Of a DNA stretch of 64,000 nt, positions 49,974 through 60,153 are shown in pieces (positions within the stretch are counted from its first letter, which is position 1; each line of letters begins with the position of its first letter). Source of the stretch: Monilinia fructicola (lineage: Eukaryota; Ascomycota; Leotiomycetes; Helotiales; Sclerotiniaceae). Below the pieces are notes generated by a model. It searched no databases. It was not told the DNA's origin and worked only from the letters and a program-made list of their open reading frames with translations. The stretch is taken from NCBI GenBank assembly GCA_008692225.1, contig VICG01000001.1, positions 4,007,501 to 4,071,500 of the forward strand, read 5' to 3'. Both the position numbers and the translations under genes were made by a program.

Positions 49974-51131
49974 TTAATGAACCGCAATACCCCATGTTGT
50001 ATTCTGGCCCGGACATGGCAGCAACTCTGGAACCATTGGCATACAGGATGACAACTTGGCTGCGGAAGGACTGATGGAAGCAAATTGCATCGAAAGTGCT
50101 TTATAGTTTTCCTTAATTTCGATGGTGTTTTTGAATACATCTACTAGTCCTACCGAGTGTTGCAAGTCTTTGAAGAAAGTTCTGTCGAGGGTGAAGCTAC
50201 CGTAATCGGGAATGATGCCATTAAGAGCTACACTAGAATCATCTATATCATCGACCCTCTTAACCATCATCCATCCAGACACAAAACTACCCGACCAAAC
50301 ACTTGGTCCATAAACAGTGCTTACTTCCTCAAATTTCTGGTTGAACACAGCACTCATCAACAATAAGCAAGAACAAACCGCTATAAACAGCGGCACTGAA
50401 CAGTCTGGAAAGCTCTGGGTGATCTGTGAACAACCAGATGACGCAAAGGTAGAGTTTTTGCCCCGTGAAATATCCCCTACATCCCAGAAATCGGCATTAT
50501 CACTGGTTGAATTAAGTCAAGTGTTCTGCATCCATTTGGAAGGTGACGGGTGCAGATACGCTATTAGTGGAGTCATTTCCACCGACAGGTCTTGAATGAT
50601 AGACCATAGCTTTGATATAAGCTTTTATATCTCGAACTGAAGCTTCACTGGTGCTAGCACATTTGTGGAACCACCCGGCATTGTTATGTCATCGATAGCA
50701 TAGATTCCCAATACGTTCATGTAAGAAGCAAAGAAACCTAGAATGGCTGGCTATACAACTCTCAAACTTATCGTTTGACCGGGTTGGCCAATCTTCAGCT
50801 AAATATGTGTTAACAGTCTGTAAGTGAATAAGAATATATATTCCATATGCCATGACTGATTCTGCGCATATTCGGTGGCTTAAACTTGAATTCCATATGA
50901 ATAAACAACGTTAATTCCTGAATATACTGTCAGGGGGGTATCCCACAAGCAGCCTTGGGCATCGGCGAGAAAGTCTTTAGACCGATCCGTATTCAACTCT
51001 CCGAAGGAAAAATCGAGCTCTGTTTTTATAGAAGAATTTTGATCCCGTATAATTTTAGCTTTTGTTCTGGTGCAGTGTAAGACAAATCGATTTATTTTGA
51101 TGATGATTGGATCAAGTATCGGAGAGCTCAT
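49974..51131 (-). pseudogene. Degenerate GH72 beta-1,3-glucanosyltransferase (Gas/Gel) remnant
   Basis: Pieces of a GH72 domain can be followed in order on the minus strand but in shifting frames. LDPIIIKINRF and FLADAQGCLWDTPL, then GINVVYSYGI, match the N-terminal part of the domain (family IDPIVIKGSKF, PLADEDACKRDIPYL and TNVIRVYAI). AYGIYILI, NVLGIYAIDDIT and ASVRDIKAYIKA follow. A longer intact segment comes last (50396-49974): VPLFIAVCSC, FEEVSTVYGPSVWSGSFVSG and a tail KLSSCMPMVPELLPCPGQNT. The family makes and remodels cell-wall beta-1,3-glucan as GPI-anchored enzymes. Here the acid/base position (family GNE) reads IDD and the nucleophile position (family SEYGC) reads AVCSC, so both catalytic glutamates are gone. 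There is no signal peptide, at least three frame changes or stops occur, and no GPI tail is visible. I infer an old, non-functional copy. Confidence 0.75.
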
Positions 51132-51792
51132 GATTACTCGAGCTGAGAAGAATTTCTCCTAGACTCGAAAGAAAGAGAGTGCTGGAAGGGAAAAAATGGC
51201 GCCAACTTTGAATTTGTAAAGAAGAACATTCTGCAGAGCAGATCTCAGAATGGTGAGCATCTTGAATAATTGAAAAGGGTTGTATTCTCAAAATTCCCAA
51301 TAGAAAGTTTGCTACTCACCCATGTATTCTGGCAAGAGTAGGAAGGATACTAGGTCACAGCTGCATCAAGACCAAACAAAGCCTTTGATTTTGGGATACC
51401 ATTCGAGGATGTATACCTATGTTGAGATGTGCCCCATCAAACATTGCCCAGGTGGTCACTTCAAGATTGAAAGTCGATGACCAAATTTGTTAAATCACAC
51501 CCATTTATTATAAAGGTTAGGTGAACACCAGGGATCTCCGCAATGTCGAACCAGCTACTTGCTAGCTATAGGTGGGGGTGCCAAAACCCAGCATTGGCAT
51601 TGCAAAGCATGAAGTGTCACGAGAGTTCCTTTCATTTCGCATTGATCGAAGAATGAACATTGTGTACTTTCATTTGTGGTCTGAATTCTGTAGGTTTTCG
51701 AGGAAGGGTCTCGATCATAAGTGATCCTTATGGAAATTGAATACAATCTTAAAGAGACGAGGTTATACCAAGTATAGAATCGATAGAATGCA

Positions 51793-51898
51793 TAGACTTC
51801 GTAGACTTCGTAGACTTCGTAGACCTCGTAGACGTCGGAGACCTCGGAGACCTCATTGACCTCGTAGACCTCGTAGACCCCATCGACCTCATTGACCA
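51793..51898 (+). repeat. 9-bp minisatellite, about 12 copies
   Basis: The unit is close to TAGACTTCG, drifting to TAGACCTCG, GAGACCTCG and TTGACCTCA. The period is a multiple of three, so all frames on one strand stay open across it, which creates spurious Val-Tyr-Glu repeats on the minus strand. Confidence 0.92.
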
Positions 51899-52265
51899 CC
51901 TATATAGATAGACGCGTGGGGAAGTGTGATATAATAAAAGAATCCATGAATGGTCCAGTCCGTCGGCCAATTGGCTCAGTTCAGCCGTCGCTCCTACTGT
52001 ACTCCGTAACTTCTCCATCCGGATTTTCTTTCTTCCATCAAATAATGTGGGGGTTTGTAATCAGAGGGGCACGTGGGGTGATTTGGTGAGATGATGTGTG
52101 AGTGGAGTGAACTGTGAAATCCTTACACTTATTAGTTCTACTGTATGGCCCGTGTGAGGTATAAATAATAATTAATTTATTAATTAACCTCATTAATTAT
52201 TTATCATTTATTCATTTTCAGTTAGAATAATTAAAATAGCGCGGGGTTGAACGAAACTCTATTAT

Positions 52266-52274
52266 TCCACCAAT
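52266..52274 (+). promoter_or_regulatory. Candidate galacturonate-responsive element (TCCNCCAAT)
   Basis: TCCACCAAT lies 352 bp upstream of the lgd1 start codon. TCCNCCAAT is the element reported for galacturonate-induced genes controlled by GaaR-type Zn-cluster factors in filamentous ascomycetes. Here it sits in the promoter of exactly such a pathway gene, which raises its credibility above that of a lone nine-base match. Confidence 0.65.
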
Positions 52275-52359
52275 ACGATTCCTTGAATCCTCCATGAAAA
52301 GTAAACAAGAATCAATCATGGACTTTCCTTTCCTTCCTTTGCTCGAATTGACCCATAAT

Positions 52360-52377
52360 GGAGCCAATGGAGCCAAT
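52360..52377 (+). promoter_or_regulatory. Tandem CCAAT boxes
   Basis: GGAGCCAAT occurs twice back to back (52360-52377), about 250 bp upstream of lgd1. CCAAT is the site for the HAP/CBC complex. Confidence 0.5.
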
Positions 52378-52625
52378 TGATTATACCCGACGTGGACTTT
52401 CTTGACTCCTTTTAAATGTGTTACCGGCTCCAGGGCTGTATATGAATTTGTATATATGTGTCTGCTTCCTTTCCTGAGACTGTGAACGCATCCATATCTA
52501 CTCAATTACTACTTCTATCCAATCCTCTTCCTCTTCCTCTCCTTCCCTTCTCAACCACTCATCTTCATATCCTTTCCTACTCCCTTACTCCCTTACTCCC
52601 TTACGTCTCCATACCCCTCTTCATC

Positions 52626-54100
52626 ATGGCTGAAGTCACCATCACAGGCTGGGATACTCGCGATGTTCGATTTCCTACTTCTCTAGACAAAACTGGCTCT
52701 GATGCCATGAATGCCGCTGGGGATTATAGTTCTGCATACTGTATTCTCAAGACGGATTCCGAGTTCTCTGGTCATGGAATGGTAAGACAATTCATCTGTA
52801 ACTGCCATTCATTTTGAATAAACCTTACTGATGAATCCTTCCCCTCGCAGACTTTCACAATCGGCCGTGGAAACGATATCGTATGTGCTGCAATCAACCA
52901 TGTCGCGGATCGTCTTAAGGGACGTACCCTTTCCTCTCTCGTCTCAAACTGGGGTCAAACCTGGAGATATCTCGTTTCCGATTCACAACTTAGATGGATC
53001 GGTCCTGAAAAGGGTGTCATTCATCTCGCCCTTGGAGCTGTTGTCAACGCCATCTGGGATTTGTGGGCAAAGACACTCAACAAACCTGTATGGAGGATTG
53101 TGGCAGATATGAGCCCTGAGGAGTTCGTCAGGTGTATCGATTTCCGTTATATTACAGATGCAATTACGCCCGAAGAGGCTATCGCTATGTTGAAGGCCGA
53201 AGAGGGAGGAAAGGCAAAGAGAATCGAAGATGCTTTGAACAACAAAGCTGTTCCGGCTTATACCACAAGTGCGGGATGGTTAGGTTATGGTAAAGATAAG
53301 ATGAAGGGGCTTTTGGAGGAGACTTTAGCCAAAGGATACAGGCATTTCAAGCTCAAGGTGGGAACGTCTGTTGAGGCTGATCGGGAACGTTTGGCCATTG
53401 CAAGAGAAGTTATCGGATATGACAAGGGCAATATCCTTATGGTTGATGCAAACCAGGTATGTTACACCCGAGTAGTGGGACATTCAATTCACAACTAACA
53501 ACCGCATAGGTCTGGTCTGTTCCCGAAGCCATTGAATACATGCAACAACTCAAAGACTTCAAGCCATGGTTTATCGAGGAGCCCACTTCCCCTGATGACA
53601 TTCTTGGCCACAAAGCTATTCGTGAGGCCCTCAAACCACATGGAATCGGTGTTGCAACGGGTGAGATGTGTCAAAACAGAACTATCTTCAAACAACTCCT
53701 CGCCAGCGGGGCCATTGATGTCTGTCAAATTGATGCCTGCCGTATGGGAGGTGTCAATGAAGTCTTGGCAGTTCTACTTATGGCCAAGAAGTTCGGTGTC
53801 CCAATTGTTCCACACAGTGGTGGTGTTGGACTTCCAGAATACACTCAACATCTGAGTACCATCGACTACGTTGTAGTCAGTGGCAAATTGAGTGTTTTGG
53901 AATATGTCGACCATCTCCACGAACATTTCGAGCACCCATCCGTCATCAAGGATGGTTATTACCAGACTCCATTGGAGCCAGGATATAGTGTTGAGATGAA
54001 GGCGGCAAGTATGGATCAATATGAGTTCCCAGGGAAGGATGGAGTCAGTTGGTGGAAGAGTGAAGAGGCCAAGCCAATCTTGGAGGGTATTAAGATCTAG
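52626..54100 (+). CDS. lgd1: L-galactonate dehydratase (D-galacturonate catabolism)
   Basis: This enzyme dehydrates L-galactonate to 2-keto-3-deoxy-L-galactonate, the second step of the fungal reductive D-galacturonate pathway that consumes pectin monomers. Exons are 52626-52781, 52851-53456 and 53510-54100, giving 450 residues. It belongs to the mandelate-racemase branch of the enolase superfamily. Visible residues are the Lys of HFKLKVG (about 218), metal ligands in MVDANQ (about 251), WFIEEP (about 277) and GEMCQN (about 305), and the catalytic His in IVPHSGG (about 355). The N-terminus MAEVTITGWDTRDVRFPTS matches known fungal LGD proteins. Other pathway genes (galacturonate reductase, aldolase, glyceraldehyde reductase) are not in this window. 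A candidate galacturonate-responsive element upstream suggests induction by galacturonic acid. Confidence 0.95.
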
Positions 54101-54792
54101 GCTGTGTTTGTGTTGGGGTTTTATGGGTGTCAATGACTTTAATCCCGGGTCTTTGGCAGCAGGGCAACGATGGCATCCTGTATGAGTGTTTTTCATCCCA
54201 AATAGGGGTCGAGGGTTTTCATGTTGGGCCTTCTTCCGCAGGGCAACGATGGCATCCTGTATAACATTATTGTTATCCTAAGATATATAATACTATTATT
54301 CATATACCAATTTATTTATTTATTCATCTATTTCCTCCAAGTCAAAAGTAACCCCTGATTCTCAAAGCTCGATAAAAGTTGGAAAGTATCTCTCCCAGCC
54401 GTATTAAATCACATCCGTGTCCTTAATATTCGCCCACCAGTTCCATCCTGTGTTTAACACTCCAATTTACCCAATTCATCCTATAAAAGTCCTTACGGGA
54501 AGAAGAGATCATCAGACTCCGAGGACTTCTTCCCCTTCATTTAAAACGTCACGTGGTCTGTGGTACCTCGCGCGTTTCAGATTCACGCATTGGCCTCAAA
54601 CATCCCATTGAAAACAAGAAAACCATCATCGCAACGTATTCAGACAATCACAACTCACCTGCGCATTCATATTCATATCTTGAAGAGTAATGTTGAATTT
54701 TTAATTTTGGTGCAATTTTTCAAGATATAAGAATCATTTATGGAATTCTGAAGAATCTCATCTATTCCCATTTCTCATCATTATCACCAATC
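54101..54792. other. Intergenic lgd1 3' / synthase-like gene promoter
   Basis: This stretch contains a 25-bp direct repeat (below) and an AT-rich patch near 54260-54330. The last part is the promoter of the next gene. No coding frame is supported. Confidence 0.55.
54159..54262 (+). repeat. Direct repeat of 25 bp in lgd1 3' flank
   Basis: The segment that starts GCAGGGCAACGATGG and ends CATCCTGTAT occurs exactly at 54159-54183 and 54238-54262, 79 bp apart. The DNA between the copies differs, so this is not a simple long tandem repeat. Confidence 0.9.
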
Positions 54793-56735
54793 ATGGCCTC
54801 AAAGCCATCTCCCAAACCATCCAAATCATCCAAATCATCGAAACCAACAATTGCAAATGATGAGCAATTACAATCATTTACTCAAGATAATTTTGAAAAA
54901 GAACTAAGAGCTTTAGCAGCAAAAGCTCAAGAAGAGACCACAACCAAATTTATCTTGGCTCAACTTTGGGTCTTGGCTCAATCAGCTACCCTCCTCTCAC
55001 TCGCTGCCATATACTCAAATGTTTCTCAACTCACACTCTCTCCTGTCTATGGATCATATCCAGCCGGGATATGGCATTCGAAAGGAGTCATGACGGCATG
55101 CTTCTTGGGCTGGTCATCAAACCTTTTCATCAGGCGTTATATTCCAATAAGAAAACCAGTCCAACTTCTCCCCATCATCGCGGCCTATATCCCAATGGCC
55201 CAATACTTTCTCTTCAAGCTGAGCGGTTATATGGGTGCTAATCTTGGACCACCTATTACAGAGGGACTCACATTTCTTCCTTTACTCCTCCTTTCTGTCT
55301 CGTGTACGGCCACTACTTTGGACGATTTAGAACTCACATCTGGTCGATGGCCTTGGATATCCGATGCCGCACCAGGCATTATATCATATGCTTTCTTCAA
55401 GACTATGGAGTATGTTTCGGCAAACCAAATCTCTCAATACATTGGCCAGTCTGTCATCTTCACCCGTCTTGGAATGCAAATTGTACTCCAAGCTCTGTAT
55501 TCCGCTTTCGCTCCGTCAAAGCTCCTTCTCTGGATACTCCCAGCAGTGTTTCACACCACATTATTCAATGTACATGTCCCAACGCCATATGCTCTTAGTC
55601 AACTTAATAGTACGATGAGCTCACAGGGTTGGTCAATCCTTGAACGAAAGGAATCTCTGACCGGATATCTTTCCGTTATTGAAAGCTCAACCATGGGTAA
55701 TGGATTCCGCGCTATGCGTTGTGATCATAGTCTTTTGGGGGGAGAATGGCTGGTTAACGGAAAGAAAGCCAAAGGGCTTGCTGAGCCTATTTATGGAATC
55801 TTTGTAATGCTAGAGGCAATACGTTTGATTGAAGTGGAGAAGCCAATTAAGGATGAAGATGCTAGTGCTTTAGTCATGTGAGTATTCTACTGATCCCCAT
55901 CTTGAAACACCGATTTTCTCATACAAAATAGTGGTCTCGGTATTGGTACCACGCCAGCTGCTTTGATATCCCATGGAATCCACACTACTTTGGTAGAGAT
56001 TGATCCCGTTGTGGTAGATTTTGCCCAGAAATATTTCTCTCTGCCAGAGCCTCAAGAAACTATCATTGATGATGCTGTATCAGTTGCATCGACTTTTGCT
56101 GCTCAAGGAAAGAAATTCAATTATATCGTGCATGATGTTTTTACAGGTGGGGCTGAACCTGTCGATCTATTCACGTATGAGTTCTTGAAGGATCTTTATG
56201 ATATCTTGGAACCTGGCGGCGTTATTGCCATTGTGCGTTTTCCATATCCTACCTTTTTTATAATATGCTGACCAATTTACAGAATTATGCTGGAGACTTC
56301 CTCCTTCCACCTTTCTCAATAATCCACCGCACAATCCGCTCCCTATTCTCCACGTGTCGTATTTACCGCGAAGCCGAAGCGCCAACAGACCAACACATTG
56401 CCAAAACTGGACAAGATTTCACTAATATGGTGATATTCTGCACTAAGCCTCTTTCTGAAAACCCATCCTCTTCTCTTGCTCCAGCAATCAAATTCCGCAA
56501 TCCGATAGAAAAGGATTTCTTGAGGAGTAACGCGAGAAGAGCATACCTGCTACCAAAATGGGAAGTAGAAGATGAGGAATTGAGCAGGGGAGAGGAGAAG
56601 GGCGATGAAGAGTTTGCTGGTATCTTGAGGAGGAATGATACGGCAAGGTTGACAGAGTGGCAGGTTAAGAGCGCAAAGGGTCATTGGGGCGTTATGAGAG
56701 GAGTATTGCCTGGGGGTGTTTGGATTGACTGGTAG
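54793..56735 (+). CDS. Membrane protein with C-terminal spermidine/spermine-synthase-like domain
   Basis: Exons are 54793-55877, 55932-56232 and 56283-56735, giving 612 residues in frame. A short Lys/Ser/Pro-rich tail is followed by several hydrophobic segments between about 55 and 265 (LAQSATLLSLAAIY, LLPIIAAYIPMAQYFLF, LTFLPLLLLSVSCTA, LLLWILPAVFHTTLF), so it is likely polytopic. From about 285 comes a polyamine-synthase-like fold: GWSILERKESLTGYLSVIE, the tight MRCDHSLLGGEW, then the Rossmann motif VIGLGIGTTPAALISHG with acidic LVEIDPVVVDFA, and YIVHDVFTGG with LKDLYDILEPGGVIAIN. Related membrane-fused synthase-like proteins occur in fungi and bacteria; whether they bind polyamine or decarboxylated SAM is unknown. 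Its tail carries an acidic patch and ends GGVWIDW. Confidence 0.85.
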
Positions 56736-57059
56736 GGGTTTGAGGATCTTGTAATATTATTGGAGCCGTGGAAAAATGGAAGCTGGTACTATTCCTTTGG
56801 GACCTTTGTAGGATGAGGGGAGTTGGAATGGTCTATGTTTATAATCTTGGGCACGGTAAATGCAAACACACAGAGCAAAATGTAAACAGAAATAAGTATG
56901 AGATTCTCACTCGCCAAAATTCAAGAGCTCCTTCTGAAAATACCATCATTGCAGGAGTTGCATCCCAGAACCCCCTCGTCCTCGAAATCCCAGATATAGA
57001 TCAAGGCCCTCACTCAGTATCATAATAGCATTTATTATTTTCCCCACAGGTAGAAGCCC
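56736..57059. other. Convergent 3' region before cutinase
   Basis: These 324 bp lie between convergent stop codons. No feature was seen. Confidence 0.55.
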
Positions 57060-58095
57060 CTAAACCGTTCCAACAGCCTTAACAATAAAAGCACTCGCAG
57101 TACCAGCATCATTTCCATACGTCAAATCTAAAACACAAAGGCCAATCAGCAAAAAAGTCCATCCCACCAACCCCCCCATAAACAAAACACCAAACGCAAA
57201 GCCAAACCAAACCAAAGAAAAAAATATATACTCACGCGTCGTAAAATCGCCCACCCCCGTACAGATGATATCCAAGAGATGACAAATGCTCAAGACCTTC
57301 TCCGCCGCCACGCCACCCACCGCCTGCCCATAATACGGATCCCCAAACACGACGACGGCGGCGATCTTGGCCGTCACGGCCGCGCTCAAGGTTTTCGCCG
57401 CGTTGTGGACGAGTTGCGCCCCTTGGGAGTAGCCGCTTAGCACGAGCTTTGCGTCGGGACATTTGCTGCTGGCGTAGGTGGTTAGGTTGGCGAGGGTGCG
57501 GGAGCCGGCGGCGTCGCCGCCTGCGAGGTACCTGGGGGAGGGGTTAGTGGAGGAATGAGGCAAGGAGGTAAAATGTAATGGCAAGGATAGAAAGAAGAAA
57601 TAGGAAGGTACCCAATAACATCAGCGGCATAATTCACACCCTGAACCGTCGTCTTCGCCGTTGTGAGCGCCGCCCTCAACCTAGCAAAGAGCGGTGGTCC
57701 CGCAATCTCCCCCACATTTCCAGCTTCGTGCGTGGGCACCTCGTTAGCGAAACTGACGATTTTGAGAAGGGGGATCGCGTAAAGCGAGATGTAGGTGGTG
57801 GGGATAGAGGGATAGAGGATGGGAAAGAATCACACATACCTTCGCCGGTTCCTCGGGCAAATATCACAATCACGGGTTTGCATGCGTCGGTGGATAAGCC
57901 GTTTTCGGTTGTGACGGCGGCGATGGCGGCTCTTTCGGTGAAGAAGTGTGCGGTGTTGGAGAGGTGCTCGGTGGTGGCTACTTGGATTTCGGCGGGGATT
58001 TCGGCGGGGGCTGCGGCTTCTGGTTCTGGTTCGGCGAGGGGGTGGGTGAGGACGAGGGTGGAGAGGGAGAGGAGAATGGGGAGTGTGAACTTCAT
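57060..58095 (-). CDS. Secreted cutinase / CE5 family esterase
   Basis: This serine esterase acts on plant cutin or related esters outside the cell. Exons are 58095-57840, 57723-57612, 57531-57236 and 57127-57060, giving 243 residues. The signal peptide is residues 1-17 (MKFTLPILLSLSTLVLT), followed by an Ala/Glu/Pro propeptide. The domain starts near residue 72 with CKPVIVIFARGTGEAGNVG. The triad is Ser158 in GYSQG, Asp210 in CHLLDIIC and His222 in THLTYGNDA. Cys72/Cys147 and Cys206/Cys213 are probable disulphides. The His codon is split across the last intron (C/AT), and this joint restores the motif, which supports the structure. The first acceptor (CGAAG) is non-standard but gives the family sequence. 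A longer in-frame start at 58389 lacks a signal peptide and was rejected. CE5 also contains acetylxylan esterases; cutinase is the better fit. Confidence 0.92.
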
Positions 58096-60153
58096 TTTTT
58101 GGGTAGGGGATTGGGGGAGTTGGCTGGTTGGTGAATCGCGTGAACTAAGGTGAAGTGTGAGAATGAGTTGATACCGAAGAGAGAGCACTGTGGTGAAGAC
58201 ACTCGAGCTTGGATAGAGATTTGAGAGATGGGGATGAAGATGGGTATTTATGCATCCAGATGGCACATGCTCAACGCGCTCAATTCCTCCAGTTCTCCAT
58301 TTCCACTTCCCCACAGCTTTCTTCTCCGAAATTTCATTCCAGAGTATAATCTTAGTCCAAACGTACATATCTGCATACATACAAGCCAACGGGGTAAGGC
58401 CTCAACATAGGGAAGTTCGAAGCCTTCATTCACACACTTGCATGTATCCATCTTCGTACATCCAACCACAGCTCTCTCATATCCTCCCCGCACTCTTCTA
58501 TTTTTCTGTAGCCAAGGCCAAGCTCCGAGATATCGAAGGCTCACAGACATATATCCCCTTGCTATCTTGCTGCCCCTCTCGTTTGCATTGAAACCGAGGT
58601 TGTTCTAGGCCGATGCAAATCCTGATGACAATAAGAATAGGCGCCATGTATCAGTATAGGCAGGTCCGAACTTCAAGCTTCAAGCACTTGCATATGGAGT
58701 GCGCAGATCCGGGGTATCAAAGTAAGGTGTGGTGGTGACTCGAGAGATGATTTGACTATGTGTGTGCTGGCGTCAATCTGGCCTACGGCAGTGCGATGGA
58801 TTGAATGTATCGGGGCTTATATTACGTCTTGCTCTTGGCTGTGTGGTGAAGAGTGGATGGAATCTGGCACTTCAAGAATGTAGATGGTGCTTATGGCCAT
58901 GGAACAAGAACGCAACAAGAAGCTTCCATCCACCCAATCACGTAGAAGTAAAATGGAAATCTGGCATAGCTATAGCCAATCAACACGAATCGGGCGCTCC
59001 AAACAAGAGACTAGACACGTAGCCGCCCAGAACCAGACAGCCCAACCAAAGAGCCTTCACTATAGAAGATACCGACAGAGGGAGAATAGCAAAAACCAAC
59101 CCGTATTTCCCAAACAAGGAAACTAAACCTCTGATCAATATACCACCCACATGCCTTCCCAACCCCGTCCCATAATCCGCCCACAACACCTCCACTAAGA
59201 GCGTCAAGAAACCACATCGCACAGGAGAATTCGGTGAAGAAAAGCCTGAATAGACAAACATCAATCCATACCTTCCTATTGCAGTAACCTCAAATATCTA
59301 TATGTACACCCCATCTCCCACTCCCACACAGTCCACCACGCACCGCGAGAACATTGTCATCGCGTGCCACGTCTGTATGTCAGGGACTCGGTAGGTGTGG
59401 TTCCTAACCTTGGTATGGATGTACATCATCCAGATATACGACCTAGGTACTAATATATCCGGCGACAGCAGATTGGCCCGTTAGATATTTTCTACCCCAC
59501 CCCCGCCATTTTGCCGATGCATTGGGGTACATGCGGGGAAATTTCTGGCAGGTGATACACGCTCAATCAATGTCAAACTGGAGAAATGGGATGGGACGGG
59601 ACGGGATGGGATGGGATCAAGAAACGGGGGTGGGGGATCCGGAAGTATGGCATTGATTTATGAAGAATTTTCCTTGTTCGTTGCTTTTTACCTCGATGAA
59701 TTGTCCTCGGCTGCCGTGGGTTTGTTTTATTGTGCAAACAAATATTTGAACCGAGGTTTGGGATGGAGATACACCAGGGGAGATACGGGATAATTGAGGA
59801 TTAGAGTGCCGGGTATAGTGTAGGGTACGGGTAATCAAGGTGAAGCGTATTAATTGAAATCTAATTGATGAGTTTGTAGATTTGCAGATCAGGCTGAGAT
59901 CTTCACTCAACATGTAGTTGTTCCGTAATATCCAAGTGTGAGTTTGAGAAACATTAGAAATAAACATTAGAGAGAAGAGCTACACCTGAGAGGTGACCAC
60001 TAAGTTCTAAAGACCACTCAATTCTCATCAAGTGTTGGGAGTTTCAGTAAACGTGATCTCAGAACTAAAAATGATCTTCGCTTAAATCATAACCCATTCA
60101 ATGCAGTAAATAGAATACTCACCTATCATAATGTAATCCAATGAGCAGCCCTT
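58096..60153. other. Intergenic, no supported gene
   Basis: This 2-kb stretch lies between the cutinase 5' end and the 3' end of the rhodopsin-domain gene. A 94-codon hydrophobic minus frame (59264-58980) has no family resemblance. GGGATGGGAC-like repeats occur at about 59585-59620. Confidence 0.5.

Larger units (their letters stand above)
51132..52625. other. Intergenic between GH72 remnant and lgd1
   Basis: Apart from the 9-bp minisatellite (51793-51898) and the lgd1 promoter (candidate sites at 52266 and 52361), no feature is supported. A TTAATTAA-rich AT patch lies at about 52155-52215. The 114-codon minus frame at 51555-51899 is a translated minisatellite. Confidence 0.5.

Noticed and set aside
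51555..51899. 114-codon minus frame with Val-Tyr-Glu repeats
   Set aside because: It is a translation of the 9-bp minisatellite, whose period keeps the frame open.
58096..58389. In-frame upstream extension of the cutinase
   Set aside because: It would bury the clear signal peptide MKFTLPILLSLSTLVLT inside the protein.
58980..59264. 94-codon hydrophobic minus frame
   Set aside because: Several hydrophobic stretches but no family signature, no neighbouring exons and no conserved motif that I can recognise.
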